From Paraburkholderia humisilvae (GTDB lineage Bacteria; Pseudomonadota; Gammaproteobacteria; Burkholderiales; Burkholderiaceae), in contig NZ_CADIKH010000008.1 in assembly GCF_902859855.1 (NCBI RefSeq), forward strand, positions 183,150 through 247,149: a stretch of 64,000 nucleotides of DNA. Direction: 5' to 3'. Shown in pieces: positions 1-9,374 of this stretch. Under the pieces are notes generated by a model, which was not told where the DNA came from, made no database searches, and saw only the letters and a list, made by a program, of their open reading frames with translations. Both the position numbers and the translations under genes were made by a program. Within the stretch, counting starts at the first letter, position 1. Each line of letters starts with the position of its first letter.

Positions 1-1092
1 GCTGCCGATACCGTTGCGGATCGTCTACCTTGAGTTGCTGCAGCCGCTCGGGCGTGAGGCTGCGAAACTCGGTGAACGCGCGCGCGTGGCCGGGATCCGC
101 GCAGATCCGATTGGCGAAATACGCGAGCCGCGCGCCGGTCGTCGCGCCGGGGCCGGTCAACCCTTTAGCGTCTTCGAATGCCTGCATCACGTCGTTTTCA
201 TTGGCCGCTTCGGCCTTTTTCTGCGTCGCGATCTCATCGAGCGCGAGGCCGGTGATTCTGTCCTGCAGGGTCTGTTTGATCCGGCACGCGTTCGAGAAGA
301 TCTTGTCGCGCTCCGCTATCGTGCGTGCGGCGCCGAATTGAGAGCGCAGCGCGCGAAGCTCGGCGAGGTTCTGCTGTTCATCGGCGGCGAGCAGCTTTTC
401 GCTGCCGAATGGCGCATTGAACACGGCTTGCACCTGCGCGCGAGGGTCGGTCTCGGCTTCAAGATGCGCTGAGTTGATCTCATCGTGCAGTGCTTCCTCA
501 TCGTGTTCGTACAAACCCCTCAGCCATGCATTCGACGTCGATCCGACATTGTCGGCGTTGACGTTGATGCCATCGCGGTACGCAGCCGCGTCATCGGACG
601 GCAGTTGCGCGAGCATGCCGAGATCGCGTTGTTTGTCCTGTTCGAAGCGGCGCACGTCATCCGGATACCCCGCCATGGAAACTTCCGCAAGCCGTGCGCG
701 CAGTTGCGCGTTCACCGCATCGAGCGTGGCGTTGGCATCGTCTCCGTTCGCGTCTTGTCATGGCGCGCGAGTAGCGACGTCAACTCGCTATTTGTCGCGG
801 ATCGCTCATCGGGCGATGCTTGTAGAGGATTCACCGCGACCGGCGCTTGGGCGGGATCGGCCGACTGGGGCGTGCGCCGGTTAGGGAGTCGCGTGCCGGT
901 CGACAGCGGGCCTGATTGTCGTTGTCTGTGTTGTGGATGAGGCCTGCGCCGGGGGTTGGCAGGTAGCTTTTCATCGGGCTCGCGTGGTTGTGACGCGGCG
1001 CGCGGGTAAGGCGGCTCGGTGTCGGTGTCTGCCGTGGCGCGAGCGGCGAGAGTGGGGTTCAGCGCGGATGGTGTCATGGGCATGTTGTGCAT
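1..1092 (-). pseudogene. Interrupted hypothetical protein, 3' end outside window
   Basis: I do not recognise this gene. On the minus strand a frame starts at 1092 (MHNMPMTPS), gives about 120 residues rich in Pro, Arg, Ser and Thr that look disordered, and stops at 712. A second frame opens just after a stop at 758-760 and stays open to the window edge. It reads as a soluble, mostly helical, charged protein with segments such as RFEQDKQRDLGML, TIAERDKIFSNACR and RSLTPERLQQL. The join LLARHDK to DANGDDANATL between 714 and 757 looks like one protein broken by a single-base indel, without a homopolymer there. A disordered polar N-terminus before a helical body is common in secreted effectors, but that is only a suggestion. 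An alternative is that the second frame starts at the ATG near 677 (MAGYPDDV). It lies downstream of iolB on the same strand after a 127-bp gap. Confidence 0.5.
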
Positions 1093-1219
1093 GAAGGAAA
1101 GGCGGTCCGCATTGGCGAACCCGCCCCTCTATCACAGCAGACCCTTCTTCCGCGAGGTGGTATTACGATATCGGCGCTGACCGGGCTGGCGTTTCCGACC
1201 CGTGTACCGGCGCGTACGC

Positions 1220-2026
1220 TTACGCGCGCGCGTCGCGCTCGACGATCCACTCATGCGCCGGATCGTTTTTGAAATGCCACACGCGCTGTGTGCCGGCCAT
1301 CACGTTCAGATAGTACGAGTCATAGCCATACGGCACGATCACCGGGTGATACCCGCGCGGCACCATCACGACGTCGTGGTCTTCGACGGCCATCGATTCG
1401 TCAAGATCACGTTCATCGGTGTAGACGCGCTGGAATGCAAAACCCTGCGGCGGGTTGAGCCGGTGGTAATACGTTTCCTCGAGCGAGCTCTCGTGCGGCA
1501 CGTTGTCGGTGTCGTGCTTGTGCGGAGGGTAGCTCGACGAATGTCCGCCCGGCGTGCGCACTTCGACGACCAGCAGCGCTTCGGCCGGCTCGGTCTGCGG
1601 AAGGATGTCGCAGACGTAGCGCGTGTTGAGCCCTTTGCCGCGCGTCGAGCGCTTCATGGTTGCGGGTTCGATCAGCCGCGCCGCGTGCTTGCCGGTGGCG
1701 GGCGCGCTTGCGACGCCTACTTCCGCGCGGCGATTGGCGCGCACCGTGGCGCGCACGCCCGGCGGCAGATACACCGCCACCGGCGCGTTGTCTTCGAATA
1801 CGCTGTCGCGCGAGCCGAGACTGCTCCAGCGCGCCACATCGGTTTCGATATCGACCGCGCCTGCGAGCACGACGATGCATACCTCGCGCTGGACTTCGAG
1901 CACATGCACGACTTCATTCGTGTCGAGCCGGTATGCAGCGAAGCCGACATAGCGCCAGCCGGCCGTGTCCGGCGTGACGCGCGCGATGGTCTGGCCTTCG
2001 CGCTGGGCCTTCACGAGCAAGCTCAT
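1220..2026 (-). CDS. iolB: 5-deoxy-glucuronate isomerase
   Basis: IolB isomerises 5-deoxy-D-glucuronate, made by IolD, to 2-deoxy-5-keto-D-gluconate in cytoplasmic inositol catabolism. The 268-residue length fits the family. The bicupin metal-site region is visible: YPPHKHDTDNVPHESSLEE, then YYHRLNPPQGFAFQRVY, and later VPRGYHPVIVPYGYDSYYLN with the C-terminal cupin residues. The ATG at 2026 overlaps the iolE stop (ATGA), so the two are translationally coupled. It is the last gene of the leftward iol arm. Expression is inferred to depend on the IolR-controlled promoter upstream of the transporter genes. Nothing in the protein looks broken. Confidence 0.95.
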   Translation of the reverse strand: MSLLVKAQREGQTIARVTPDTAGWRYVGFAAYRLDTNEVVHVLEVQREVCIVVLAGAVDIETDVARWSSLGSRDSVFEDNAPVAVYLPPGVRATVRANRRAEVGVASAPATGKHAARLIEPATMKRSTRGKGLNTRYVCDILPQTEPAEALLVVEVRTPGGHSSSYPPHKHDTDNVPHESSLEETYYHRLNPPQGFAFQRVYTDERDLDESMAVEDHDVVMVPRGYHPVIVPYGYDSYYLNVMAGTQRVWHFKNDPAHEWIVERDARA

Positions 2027-2937
2027 GCTACCTCCTGTGCCGCGAGCAACGGTGCATCGACGAGTGTGCGCAGCGTCCGGTAGCCTTTCGCCGCGTACGC
2101 GTACGACGGTGCGACAGCCGGGTCCTGCTCGGCCTCGACCACCAGCCAGCCGCGATAACCGTGCTGCTTCAGGCGCGTGATGATGCCCGCGAAATCGACC
2201 GCGCCATCGCCGGGCACGGTGAATGCGCCGTTGAGCACCGCATCAAGGAAACTCCAGTTGCGGTTGCGCGCAAGCTTCATTACCGCGGGGCGCACGTCCT
2301 TGCAATGCACGTGGCACACGCGCCCGATATGTTTGTCGAGCACCTCGAGCGGATCGCCGCCTGCGAACGTGATATGGCCCGCGTCAAACAGCAGGCCGAC
2401 CGCATCGCCGGTTTGCGCCATCAGCCGGTCGACGTCGGCGGGCGTCTCGACGTAGGCGCCCATATGATGGTGATACGCAAGCCGCACGCCATGGTTCAAT
2501 GTGTACTGCGCGAATGCGTCGACCCGTTTCGCGTAAGTGTCCCACTGCGCGTCGGTGAAAAAGCGCGGGCGCTGATAGAGCGGCGCCGCTGACCCCTGGA
2601 TCGAATCGGCGACTTCGCCGTACACCATCACGTTCGCGCCGTTCTTCGCGAGCAGTTCCAGATGCGGCCCGACCGCTTCGATTTCCTCGGCGACGCTGCG
2701 CTGCGCGAGCCGCCCGGAGTACCAGCCGGACACGAGTGCGAGATCGTACTGCGCGAGCAGGGTCTTCAACGCCTGCGGTTCGCGCGGAAACTTGTTGCCG
2801 AGCTCAAACCCCTGATAACCGATTTCGCGGCCTTCGGTCAGCGCGACCTCAAGCGGGGTTTCGCCGCCTAGCGACGGCAGATCGTCGTTCATCCATGACA
2901 ACGGGTTGATGCCGATTCGTACTTCGAAGGTTGACAT
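2023..2937 (-). CDS. iolE: Inosose (2-keto-myo-inositol) dehydratase
   Basis: IolE dehydrates scyllo-inosose to 3D-3,5/4-trihydroxycyclohexane-1,2-dione, step two of myo-inositol breakdown. The protein is a 304-residue xylose-isomerase-like TIM barrel beginning MSTFEVRIGINPLSW, the usual IolE opening. Metal-site motifs are visible: LLFDAGH, CHVHCKDVRP and LVVEAEQDP. An in-frame ATG lies upstream at 3054, but the extra 39 residues are Arg/Pro-rich and would run back into iolD; the ATG at 2937 has a good GAGGAC ribosome site, so I start there. The stop overlaps the iolB start by four bases. iolD ends 11 bp upstream, so the gene sits in a tight operon. Confidence 0.95.
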   Translation of the reverse strand: MSTFEVRIGINPLSWMNDDLPSLGGETPLEVALTEGREIGYQGFELGNKFPREPQALKTLLAQYDLALVSGWYSGRLAQRSVAEEIEAVGPHLELLAKNGANVMVYGEVADSIQGSAAPLYQRPRFFTDAQWDTYAKRVDAFAQYTLNHGVRLAYHHHMGAYVETPADVDRLMAQTGDAVGLLFDAGHITFAGGDPLEVLDKHIGRVCHVHCKDVRPAVMKLARNRNWSFLDAVLNGAFTVPGDGAVDFAGIITRLKQHGYRGWLVVEAEQDPAVAPSYAYAAKGYRTLRTLVDAPLLAAQEVA

Positions 2938-2947
2938 GCGAAAGTCC

Positions 2948-4936
2948 TCATTCGTTGGCGGACGGGCCGCCTGCGGGGTCGTCGGAGCCGGCACGCGCCT
3001 GATCGTGAGATGCGCCGCGCGCGGCGCGTTGCGCGTCGTATTGCGCGCGCGCATCGCGCACGCCCGCGCGCGGCGAGACTTCGGGCACCGCGACTTCCCA
3101 CCACCAGCCGCCGTCGTCGGTGGTGCGCGCGGGGTCGGTGTCGATGCTGATCACGTAGGTGCGATCCGCGGCGCGTGCGCGCTGCAGCGCGGCGTCGAGT
3201 TCGCCGATATGCGCCGCGTGTTCCGCGAGTGCCCCGAGCGAGCGCGCATGCGCGGCGAAATCGATCGCCGGCGCGCCGGGCCCGTGCTGCACGCAGTCGT
3301 CGAACAGATTGTTGAACGGCGCGCCGCCGCACGCCTGCTGCAGACGGTTGATACAGCCATAGCCGCGATTGTCGAGCACGACGATGATCAGCTTCGCGCC
3401 GAGCATCACGGACGTGGCGATCTCGCTGTTGAGCATCAGATAGCTGCCGTCGCCGACCATCACGATCACTTCACGCTCGGGCCGCGCGAGCTTTGCGCCG
3501 AGGCCGCCGGCGATTTCGTAGCCCATGCACGAGTAGCCGTATTCGACGTGATACGCGCCGGGGCGGCCCGCGCGCCACAGCTTGTGCAGTTCGGCGGGCA
3601 GCGTGCCCGCCGCGCAGACGACGATGTCGTGCGTGGCCGATTGCGCGCTCGAGCGCTGCACCGCGCCGATCACGTCCGCGTCGTAGGGCAGCACATTGTC
3701 GCGCTGCGGTGCGTGCGTCAGTTGATCGACGGTGGCGCGCCATTCGTCGGCGAGCGTGTGCGCACGTTGAGTCCACGCGGCGTCCGCGCGCCAGTCGGTC
3801 AACTGCGCGGACAAAGCGGCGAGGGCGCGTCCCGCATCCGCCTGAACCACGAGCCCGCGATGCTTGAGCCCGTCGAACGCATTCGCGTTGATGCCGATCA
3901 CCTCCGCCTGCGTAAAGAGCGTATTCGAGCCGGTGGTGAAGTCCTGCAAGCGTGTGCCGACCGCGAGCACGCAATCCGCTTCGTGTGCGAGCGCGTTCGC
4001 ACCGGGCGAGCCCGTTACGCCAAGCGCGCCCAGGTTCAGCGGGTCGCCCCATGCGAGCGAGCCCTTGCCGGCCTGCGTTTCGGCAACCGGAATACCGTGC
4101 TGCGTGGCGAACGCGCGTAGGGCTTCGGCCGCGCGTGCGTAGAGCACGCCGCCGCCCGCTGCGATCAGCGGCCGCCTCGCGTGGCGCAGCCGCGTCAGTG
4201 CCGCGGCGATTTCATGATCGACCGGCGCCGGCGCATGAAACTGCACGACGCGTGGCTCAAAGAAGTCGGCCGGATAGTCGTACGCGGTGGCCTGCACGTC
4301 CTGCGGCAGCGCGAGCGTGACCGGGCCGCATAGCGCGGCGTCGGTCAGCACACGCAGTGCGCGCGGCAGCGCGCTCAGCAATTGCGCCGGATGCACGATC
4401 CGGTCGAAATAGCGCGATACCGGTTTGAACGCGTCGTTGGCGGACAGGCCGCCGTCGTGGAAATCCTCGACCTGCTGCAGCACCGGGTCGGGCGCGCGCG
4501 ACACGAAGATGTCGCCGGGCAGCAGCAGCACCGGCAGACGGTTCACATGCGCGAGCGCGGCGGCGGTCACGAGGTTGGTCGCGCCCGGCCCGATCGACGT
4601 GGTGACCGCCATCATCCGGCGGCGGAAATGGGCCTTCGCATACGCGATCGCGCTGTGCGCCATCGCCTGCTCGTTATGCGCGCGCAGCGTTGGCAATTCG
4701 TTGCGGTACTGATACAGCGCTTCGCCGAGGCCTGCCACGTTGCCATGCCCGAAGATCGCGAATACGCCGCCAAAGAGCGGCTCGGTGCTTTTGCCGTCCT
4801 CGGCGACCACGCGCTGCGCGGCCAGATACCGGACCAGCGCCTGCGCCGCGGTCAAACGAACCGTGCCGTTCGGCGCAGCCTGCGCGGCCGCGCTGTGCGC
4901 CACGGCCGTCTCATGATGCAACCCACGCTGGTTCAT
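2948..4936 (-). CDS. iolD: 3D-(3,5/4)-trihydroxycyclohexane-1,2-dione acylhydrolase
   Basis: IolD is a thiamine-diphosphate enzyme that opens the inositol ring by hydrolysing trihydroxycyclohexane-dione to 5-deoxyglucuronate. The 662-residue protein has the acetolactate-synthase fold: an N-terminal PYR-type domain with GNVAGLGEAL and SIGPGATNLVTAAA (the catalytic Glu is expected there), a central domain, and a C-terminal PP domain with VGDGSYLMLNSEI near residue 490 followed by DNRGYGC, the TPP/Mg motif. The start at 4936 (MNQRGLHH) follows CAGGAG and overlaps the iolC stop as ATGA. A longer upstream frame to 5008 is only the out-of-frame end of iolC. The C-terminal 30 residues are a charged Arg/Ala/Asp tail outside the fold. 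Confidence 0.95.
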   Translation of the reverse strand: MNQRGLHHETAVAHSAAAQAAPNGTVRLTAAQALVRYLAAQRVVAEDGKSTEPLFGGVFAIFGHGNVAGLGEALYQYRNELPTLRAHNEQAMAHSAIAYAKAHFRRRMMAVTTSIGPGATNLVTAAALAHVNRLPVLLLPGDIFVSRAPDPVLQQVEDFHDGGLSANDAFKPVSRYFDRIVHPAQLLSALPRALRVLTDAALCGPVTLALPQDVQATAYDYPADFFEPRVVQFHAPAPVDHEIAAALTRLRHARRPLIAAGGGVLYARAAEALRAFATQHGIPVAETQAGKGSLAWGDPLNLGALGVTGSPGANALAHEADCVLAVGTRLQDFTTGSNTLFTQAEVIGINANAFDGLKHRGLVVQADAGRALAALSAQLTDWRADAAWTQRAHTLADEWRATVDQLTHAPQRDNVLPYDADVIGAVQRSSAQSATHDIVVCAAGTLPAELHKLWRAGRPGAYHVEYGYSCMGYEIAGGLGAKLARPEREVIVMVGDGSYLMLNSEIATSVMLGAKLIIVVLDNRGYGCINRLQQACGGAPFNNLFDDCVQHGPGAPAIDFAAHARSLGALAEHAAHIGELDAALQRARAADRTYVISIDTDPARTTDDGGWWWEVAVPEVSPRAGVRDARAQYDAQRAARGASHDQARAGSDDPAGGPSANE

Positions 4937-6957
4937 GCCGCCTGCTCCTGATGGACCGTGCGCGGGCCGGCGGCGCGGGCGGCGTCGCCGCCGCGCGCCG
5001 CACGCCACGACGCGATCAAGGTTTCAAAGGTGTGTCGCACGCGGGCGATCAGTTCATCGTCGGTTATTTCGCCCGCGAGCCACGCATGGCTCGGTTCATG
5101 GAAGATCGTGCGACCGACCGTGAAGCCGCGGCAGGTCGCGGACGCGGCCGCCGCGCGAAAACCATCGGTCAACTGTTCGACCGGCGCCGACAGACCGAGC
5201 AGCACGACGCCGCGGCAATACGGATCGCGCTCGGCGATCAGCGCGTCGACGGCTTTCCATTGTGCGGCGTCGAGCGGCGCGAGCTTCCACCATTCCGGAT
5301 AGATGCCGATGTTGTAGAGGCGCTTCAATGCGCGAAACACGACGTCGGCGTCGGCGGACAGTTCCGCGCGTTTCGGTGGGATCACTTCGAGCAGCAGCTC
5401 ATGGCCGCTCGCCTGCGCCGCGTCGTACAGCGCGCGCAGTTGCGCCTCCTGCTCGAGCCGCTGTTCGACCGGTTCGTCGGGGTGGTAGTGAACGAGGCAC
5501 TTCACCACGTGCTCGCGCGGCCAGCTCGTGAGCGTGGTGCCGATCGAGCGGCCGTGATCGAACACGAGCGGCATCGAGCCGGGCAGCTCGACCGGGCGCC
5601 CGATCCACCAGCCGCGGCCGGTGGCCGCGTTCAGCGCGTCCTGACCGTAGCGGTCGTCGATCAGCACGCCGATGCGGCCTTGCAGGCCGAGCGCCGCTTC
5701 GGTTCGCGCGACCGCGTCGACAAACAGCCCTTTCAGCGTGGCGATGCGCGCTTCGCTGGCGCCGGTTTGCTGCACGAGTTCGAAAAACTGGTTGCGATGA
5801 TCGAACGCGAAGCCGAGCACTTCGTCCCAGCGCTGGCGCGCAGGCGTCACGCGATGCAGCCGCGCGAGCTTCGCGTCGCGGTCCGGGCGCCGCATCCGTT
5901 GCGGATCGGCTTTCGCTTCCGCGAGGAAATACTCGAGCTCGGTCGGCGTCGGCATCGCTGGCGCGCAGCCGTGGCGCGACACGACCAGCGCGCCGCTGGC
6001 ATTCGCGGCGCGCGCGCACGCGTCCAGCGGCTGATCGCGCAGCCAGCCCGACAGAAAGCCCGACGCGAACGCGTCGCCCGCGCCGAGCACGTTCAGTACC
6101 TCGACCTGTACGCCGCCGTGCACCGGCGCCTCGTCGAGCGTCGCGGGCACCGCGCCGTCGATGATCTGGCAGCCGAGCGGCCCGCGTTTGACGATCAGCG
6201 TCGCCGGCGTGACCGAACGCACCGTGCGTAGCGCGTCGATCAGACGAGTGTGGCCGCCCGCGATGCAGAATTCTTCCTCGGTGCCGATCACGAGATCGAA
6301 CAGCGGCAGGATGCCCTGCAGATGCGCGCTGACGCTGTCGTTCGCGATAAAGCGCGTCTCGCCGTCGGCCTTGCCGGTCAGGCCCCACAGCACCGGCCGG
6401 TAATCGATATCGAGCACGGTGCGCACATGGTTGCGGCGCGCGTAGTCGAGCGCGCGCCGGCTCGTGCGGTTGACCTGTTCAGTCGACAGATGGGTGCCGG
6501 TGATCAGCAGCGCCTTCGACGACGCGATAAAGGCTTCGTCGAAGTCGGCTGGGTCGACCGCCATGTCCGCGCAGTTTTCGCGGTAGAAGATCAACGGGAA
6601 CGTATCGCGATCCTTGAGGCCGAGCAGCACGAGCGCGGTCAGCCGTTCGTGGTCCGTGCGCACATGGCTGACGTCGCAGCCTTCGTGCGCGAGTGTCTCG
6701 GTCAGAAAACGCCCCATGTGGTCGTCGCCGACGCGCGCGAGCATCGCCGATGCGAGCCCGAGGCGCGCGCAGCCAAACGCGATGTTCGCCGACGAACCGC
6801 CGAGATATTTCGCGAAGCTCGACACGTCTTCGAGACGCGCGCCGACCTGCTGCGCGTACAGATCGACCGCGAGGCGGCCAAGGCAGATGATGTCGCGGCT
6901 GCGGCCGGCGGCAAAGCGGCTGGTCGCGCCCGCCGCGGGAGGTGAGGTAAGAGCCAT
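4933..6957 (-). CDS. iolC: 5-dehydro-2-deoxygluconokinase fused to DUF2090 aldolase-like domain
   Basis: This is the two-domain IolC common in proteobacteria. Residues about 20-345 form a PfkB-family sugar kinase with the LGGSSANIAFGCARLG substrate/dimer motif and NVLGAGDAFASGFLSGW, the anion-hole and catalytic Asp signature. It phosphorylates 2-deoxy-5-keto-gluconate. Residues from about 350 to 650 are a DUF2090 domain resembling class-I type aldolases (VLGFAFDHRNQFFEL, PLVFDHGRSIG, CRGVVLLGLSAP). This domain is generally taken to replace a separate IolJ aldolase, and no iolJ is present here; that assignment is inference. The gene is 674 codons, normal for the fusion. It is coupled by ATGA overlap to iolD, and the ABC transporter ATPase gene lies 71 bp upstream. 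Confidence 0.95.
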   Translation of the reverse strand: MALTSPPAAGATSRFAAGRSRDIICLGRLAVDLYAQQVGARLEDVSSFAKYLGGSSANIAFGCARLGLASAMLARVGDDHMGRFLTETLAHEGCDVSHVRTDHERLTALVLLGLKDRDTFPLIFYRENCADMAVDPADFDEAFIASSKALLITGTHLSTEQVNRTSRRALDYARRNHVRTVLDIDYRPVLWGLTGKADGETRFIANDSVSAHLQGILPLFDLVIGTEEEFCIAGGHTRLIDALRTVRSVTPATLIVKRGPLGCQIIDGAVPATLDEAPVHGGVQVEVLNVLGAGDAFASGFLSGWLRDQPLDACARAANASGALVVSRHGCAPAMPTPTELEYFLAEAKADPQRMRRPDRDAKLARLHRVTPARQRWDEVLGFAFDHRNQFFELVQQTGASEARIATLKGLFVDAVARTEAALGLQGRIGVLIDDRYGQDALNAATGRGWWIGRPVELPGSMPLVFDHGRSIGTTLTSWPREHVVKCLVHYHPDEPVEQRLEQEAQLRALYDAAQASGHELLLEVIPPKRAELSADADVVFRALKRLYNIGIYPEWWKLAPLDAAQWKAVDALIAERDPYCRGVVLLGLSAPVEQLTDGFRAAAASATCRGFTVGRTIFHEPSHAWLAGEITDDELIARVRHTFETLIASWRAARGGDAARAAGPRTVHQEQAA

Positions 6958-7028
6958 AAAATTATCCTGAATGTCGGGGCGTCGGGTCGTTAAGCGGCAA
7001 AGGCGGCGGACAGCGCGGCGTGGGCCGC

Positions 7029-7868
7029 TCAGATGGTCGCGCCATCAAGTTCGGCGATCATCTTCTGCATTTCCGCGCCGCCCGCCATCATGTCGAGCAC
7101 CTGATCCTTGCTGATCGTGTCCTTGGTATACGTACCGAGCGATTTGCCGCGGTTAAGCAGCGTGAACGAATCGCCGATCGGATACGCGTGATGCACGTTG
7201 TGCGTGATAAAGATCACTGAGATCCCTTTTGCGCGGGCCTTGTGAATCAGCTTGAGCACGTTGAAGCTCTGCTTCACGCCGAGCGCGGCGGTCGGTTCGT
7301 CGAGAATCAGCACGCGCGCGCCGAAATGAATCGCGCGCGCGATCGCCAGACACTGACGCTCGCCGCCTGACATCGTGCCGATCGGTTGATGCGCATCGCG
7401 GACGTTGATGCCCATTTCCGCGAGCTTGTCGCGCGCCATTTGCGCACTGGTGTCGAGGTCCATCACGTTGACAAGGCCGAACAGCTTCTTCTGCGGCTCG
7501 CGGCCCATAAAGAAATTACGCGCGACGGACAACAGCGGCACCAGCGCGAGGTCCTGATAAACGGTGGCGATACCGAGATCGAGCGCATCTTTCGGCGACT
7601 CGAAATGCACCGGCGCGCCGTCGACCCGATACTGGCCGGCCGAGGGCGCGTGTACGCCCGCGAGCGTTTTGATCAGCGTCGATTTGCCGGCGCCGTTGTC
7701 GCCGAGCAGGCAGTGCACTTCGCCGCGCTTCAGGCGCAGCGTGACGCCGGATAGCGCGATGACCTTGCCGAAAAACTTGCTGACGTTTTCGAGCGCGAGG
7801 ATATAGTCGCCGCCGCTTGCCGCCGAGTTCGGGCTGGCGTTGGCGCTGGGGTTGATGACGTCGGACAT
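7029..7868 (-). CDS. Sugar (probably inositol) ABC transporter ATP-binding protein
   Basis: This is the cytoplasmic ATPase of a CUT2-type sugar importer. It is 279 residues with a single nucleotide-binding domain: Walker A GDNGAGKST near residue 47, signature TMSGGERQ, Walker B VLILDEP and the switch His in FITHNVHHA. Ribose and inositol ATPases of the RbsA/IatA type have two such domains (about 500 residues); the half-size form resembles FrcA of fructose importers. I start at 7868 (MSDVINPS) because GGAG lies upstream; an ATG seven codons earlier has no such site. The gene lies between the permease and iolC, so inositol or a related polyol is the likely substrate, by context only. Confidence 0.9.
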   Translation of the reverse strand: MSDVINPSANASPNSAASGGDYILALENVSKFFGKVIALSGVTLRLKRGEVHCLLGDNGAGKSTLIKTLAGVHAPSAGQYRVDGAPVHFESPKDALDLGIATVYQDLALVPLLSVARNFFMGREPQKKLFGLVNVMDLDTSAQMARDKLAEMGINVRDAHQPIGTMSGGERQCLAIARAIHFGARVLILDEPTAALGVKQSFNVLKLIHKARAKGISVIFITHNVHHAYPIGDSFTLLNRGKSLGTYTKDTISKDQVLDMMAGGAEMQKMIAELDGATI

Positions 7869-7910
7869 GTTCGTGTCTCCTGGATGCACGTATCGATGAC
7901 GCTTGCCGGA

Positions 7911-9110
7911 TTACCCTTGCGATACGCGGCGGCGCACATAGTGGTTGAACAGCACCGCGAGCAGCAGCATTACGCCGAGGAAGACGCGGAACCAGTCGGA
8001 GCTGACGTCGGTATAGGTGATGCCGATCTGCACGACGCCGAAAATCAGTGCGCCGAAGCAAGCGCCGACCACCGATCCATAGCCGCCGGTGAGCAGCGTG
8101 CCGCCGATCACCGCGGCGATAATCGCTTCGAATTCCTTCTGCAAGCCCCGGTCCGCCGCGGCCGAGCCGATATCGGCCACCTGCAGCACCGCGAACAGGC
8201 ACGCACAGAACGCGGTCAGCACGAAGAGCGAGATTTTCACGCGCTTGACCGGTACGCCGACGTTCTTGGCCGCGTTCGCATCGCCGCCGACCGCGAGAAT
8301 CCAGTTGCCGTAGCGCGTCTTGGCCAGCACGAACGCGCAGATCGCCGCGAGCGCGAACCACCACAGCAGCACTTTCGGAATGCCCGGCACCAGCGGCTTG
8401 CCGTTATCGAGCAGCGTGCCAATACCCATATGCGCGAGCGCCGTGAACAGGCCATGCAGCGCGACGCCATGGAACAGGAAATTGGTGACGGGGTCGGCCT
8501 GCGCGAGGTCGCCGACACCGGAGATGATCGTGCGGTCCGCGACCATGATCGACAGCGCGAGCGTCAGGCCGCGCAGAATAAACAGGAATGCGAGCGTGAC
8601 GATAAACGACGGCAGCCGCGTGCGCATCACGAGATAGCCGTTCAATGCGCCGAGCAGCATCGAGCCGACGAACGCGAAGAGGATCGCCGCCCAGATCGGC
8701 CAGTGAAAGTAGACCGACGGAATCGCGACCATCATCCCGGCGAAGCCGATCATCGAGCCGATCGACAGGTCGAACTCGCCGGCAATCATTAGCAGGCACG
8801 CGCCGACCGCGAGAATGCCGAGGTACGCGGAGACCTGCGACCAGTTCATCACGCCGTCGAGATTGAACATCCCGGAGTGGCCCGCGGCGATCGCGAAGAC
8901 CAGAAACACGAGCACCGTGCCGGAAATCGCGGCGAATTCCGGCCGGTTCAGCAGATGGCCATACCAGGATTCCTTGCGGACGCGTTCGTCGGAATGCGCG
9001 GTCACGCCTGGCGCCCCGGTCGGCGCCCCGGTTGGCGCGGCAGGCGCCGCGTCGTTGCTGTTCGACGCGTCTGCTGCATGCGAGGGAAAGTGTTTGCCGG
9101 CGACGCCCAT
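7911..9110 (-). CDS. Sugar (probably inositol) ABC transporter permease
   Basis: The product is a 399-residue inner-membrane permease of the RbsC/FrcC family, forming the channel of the importer. After a hydrophilic N-terminal stretch of about 60 residues rich in Ala, Pro and Gly come about ten hydrophobic segments. Family-typical stretches include GEFDLSIGSMIGFAGM, a conserved BPD_transp_2 motif, and GGTLLTGGYGSVVGACFGAL. The long polar N-terminus is more extended than in RbsC. It is downstream of the binding-protein gene and 42 bp upstream of the ATPase gene, the usual B-C-A order of Frc-type systems. The ATG follows AGGAGACATC. Confidence 0.9.
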   Translation of the reverse strand: MGVAGKHFPSHAADASNSNDAAPAAPTGAPTGAPGVTAHSDERVRKESWYGHLLNRPEFAAISGTVLVFLVFAIAAGHSGMFNLDGVMNWSQVSAYLGILAVGACLLMIAGEFDLSIGSMIGFAGMMVAIPSVYFHWPIWAAILFAFVGSMLLGALNGYLVMRTRLPSFIVTLAFLFILRGLTLALSIMVADRTIISGVGDLAQADPVTNFLFHGVALHGLFTALAHMGIGTLLDNGKPLVPGIPKVLLWWFALAAICAFVLAKTRYGNWILAVGGDANAAKNVGVPVKRVKISLFVLTAFCACLFAVLQVADIGSAAADRGLQKEFEAIIAAVIGGTLLTGGYGSVVGACFGALIFGVVQIGITYTDVSSDWFRVFLGVMLLLAVLFNHYVRRRVSQG

Positions 9111-9262
9111 GATGTCTCCTTTGCGACGGGAGTGGCGCTGAGCGCGTCCTCCTGTCTGATGCCATTGCGAGATGCCCGGCTTTCATGCTTCACGTCACAA
9201 CGCCGTGAGCGAAAACCGATGAGTGACGCGGCCCGAAACGGGGTACTGGTGCGGTGGCGACG

Positions 9263-9280
9263 GGCGGAATGAGGTCCGCC
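9263..9280. repeat. Short inverted repeat between binding-protein and permease genes
   Basis: The 264-bp gap between the binding-protein stop and the permease start holds GGCGGA, a six-base loop, then TCCGCC. Stem-loops here in sugar ABC operons often protect the abundant upstream mRNA segment. There is no T-run on the transcribed strand, so it is not a clear terminator. I see nothing else in the gap. Confidence 0.35.
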
Positions 9281-9374
9281 GGTGCCGCGCGTGATCGCAA
9301 AGCGTGTTGCGCGTCCGGTGCCGCGTACGACTGGCTAATTAATACGTGAACTCAATACCTATACCGCGGTGATT

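Noticed and set aside
1097..1120. A TTCG-N16-TTCC near-match to the hrpII box before the gene at the left edge
   Set aside because: The second half is not TTCG and the element abuts the start codon, leaving no room for a promoter.
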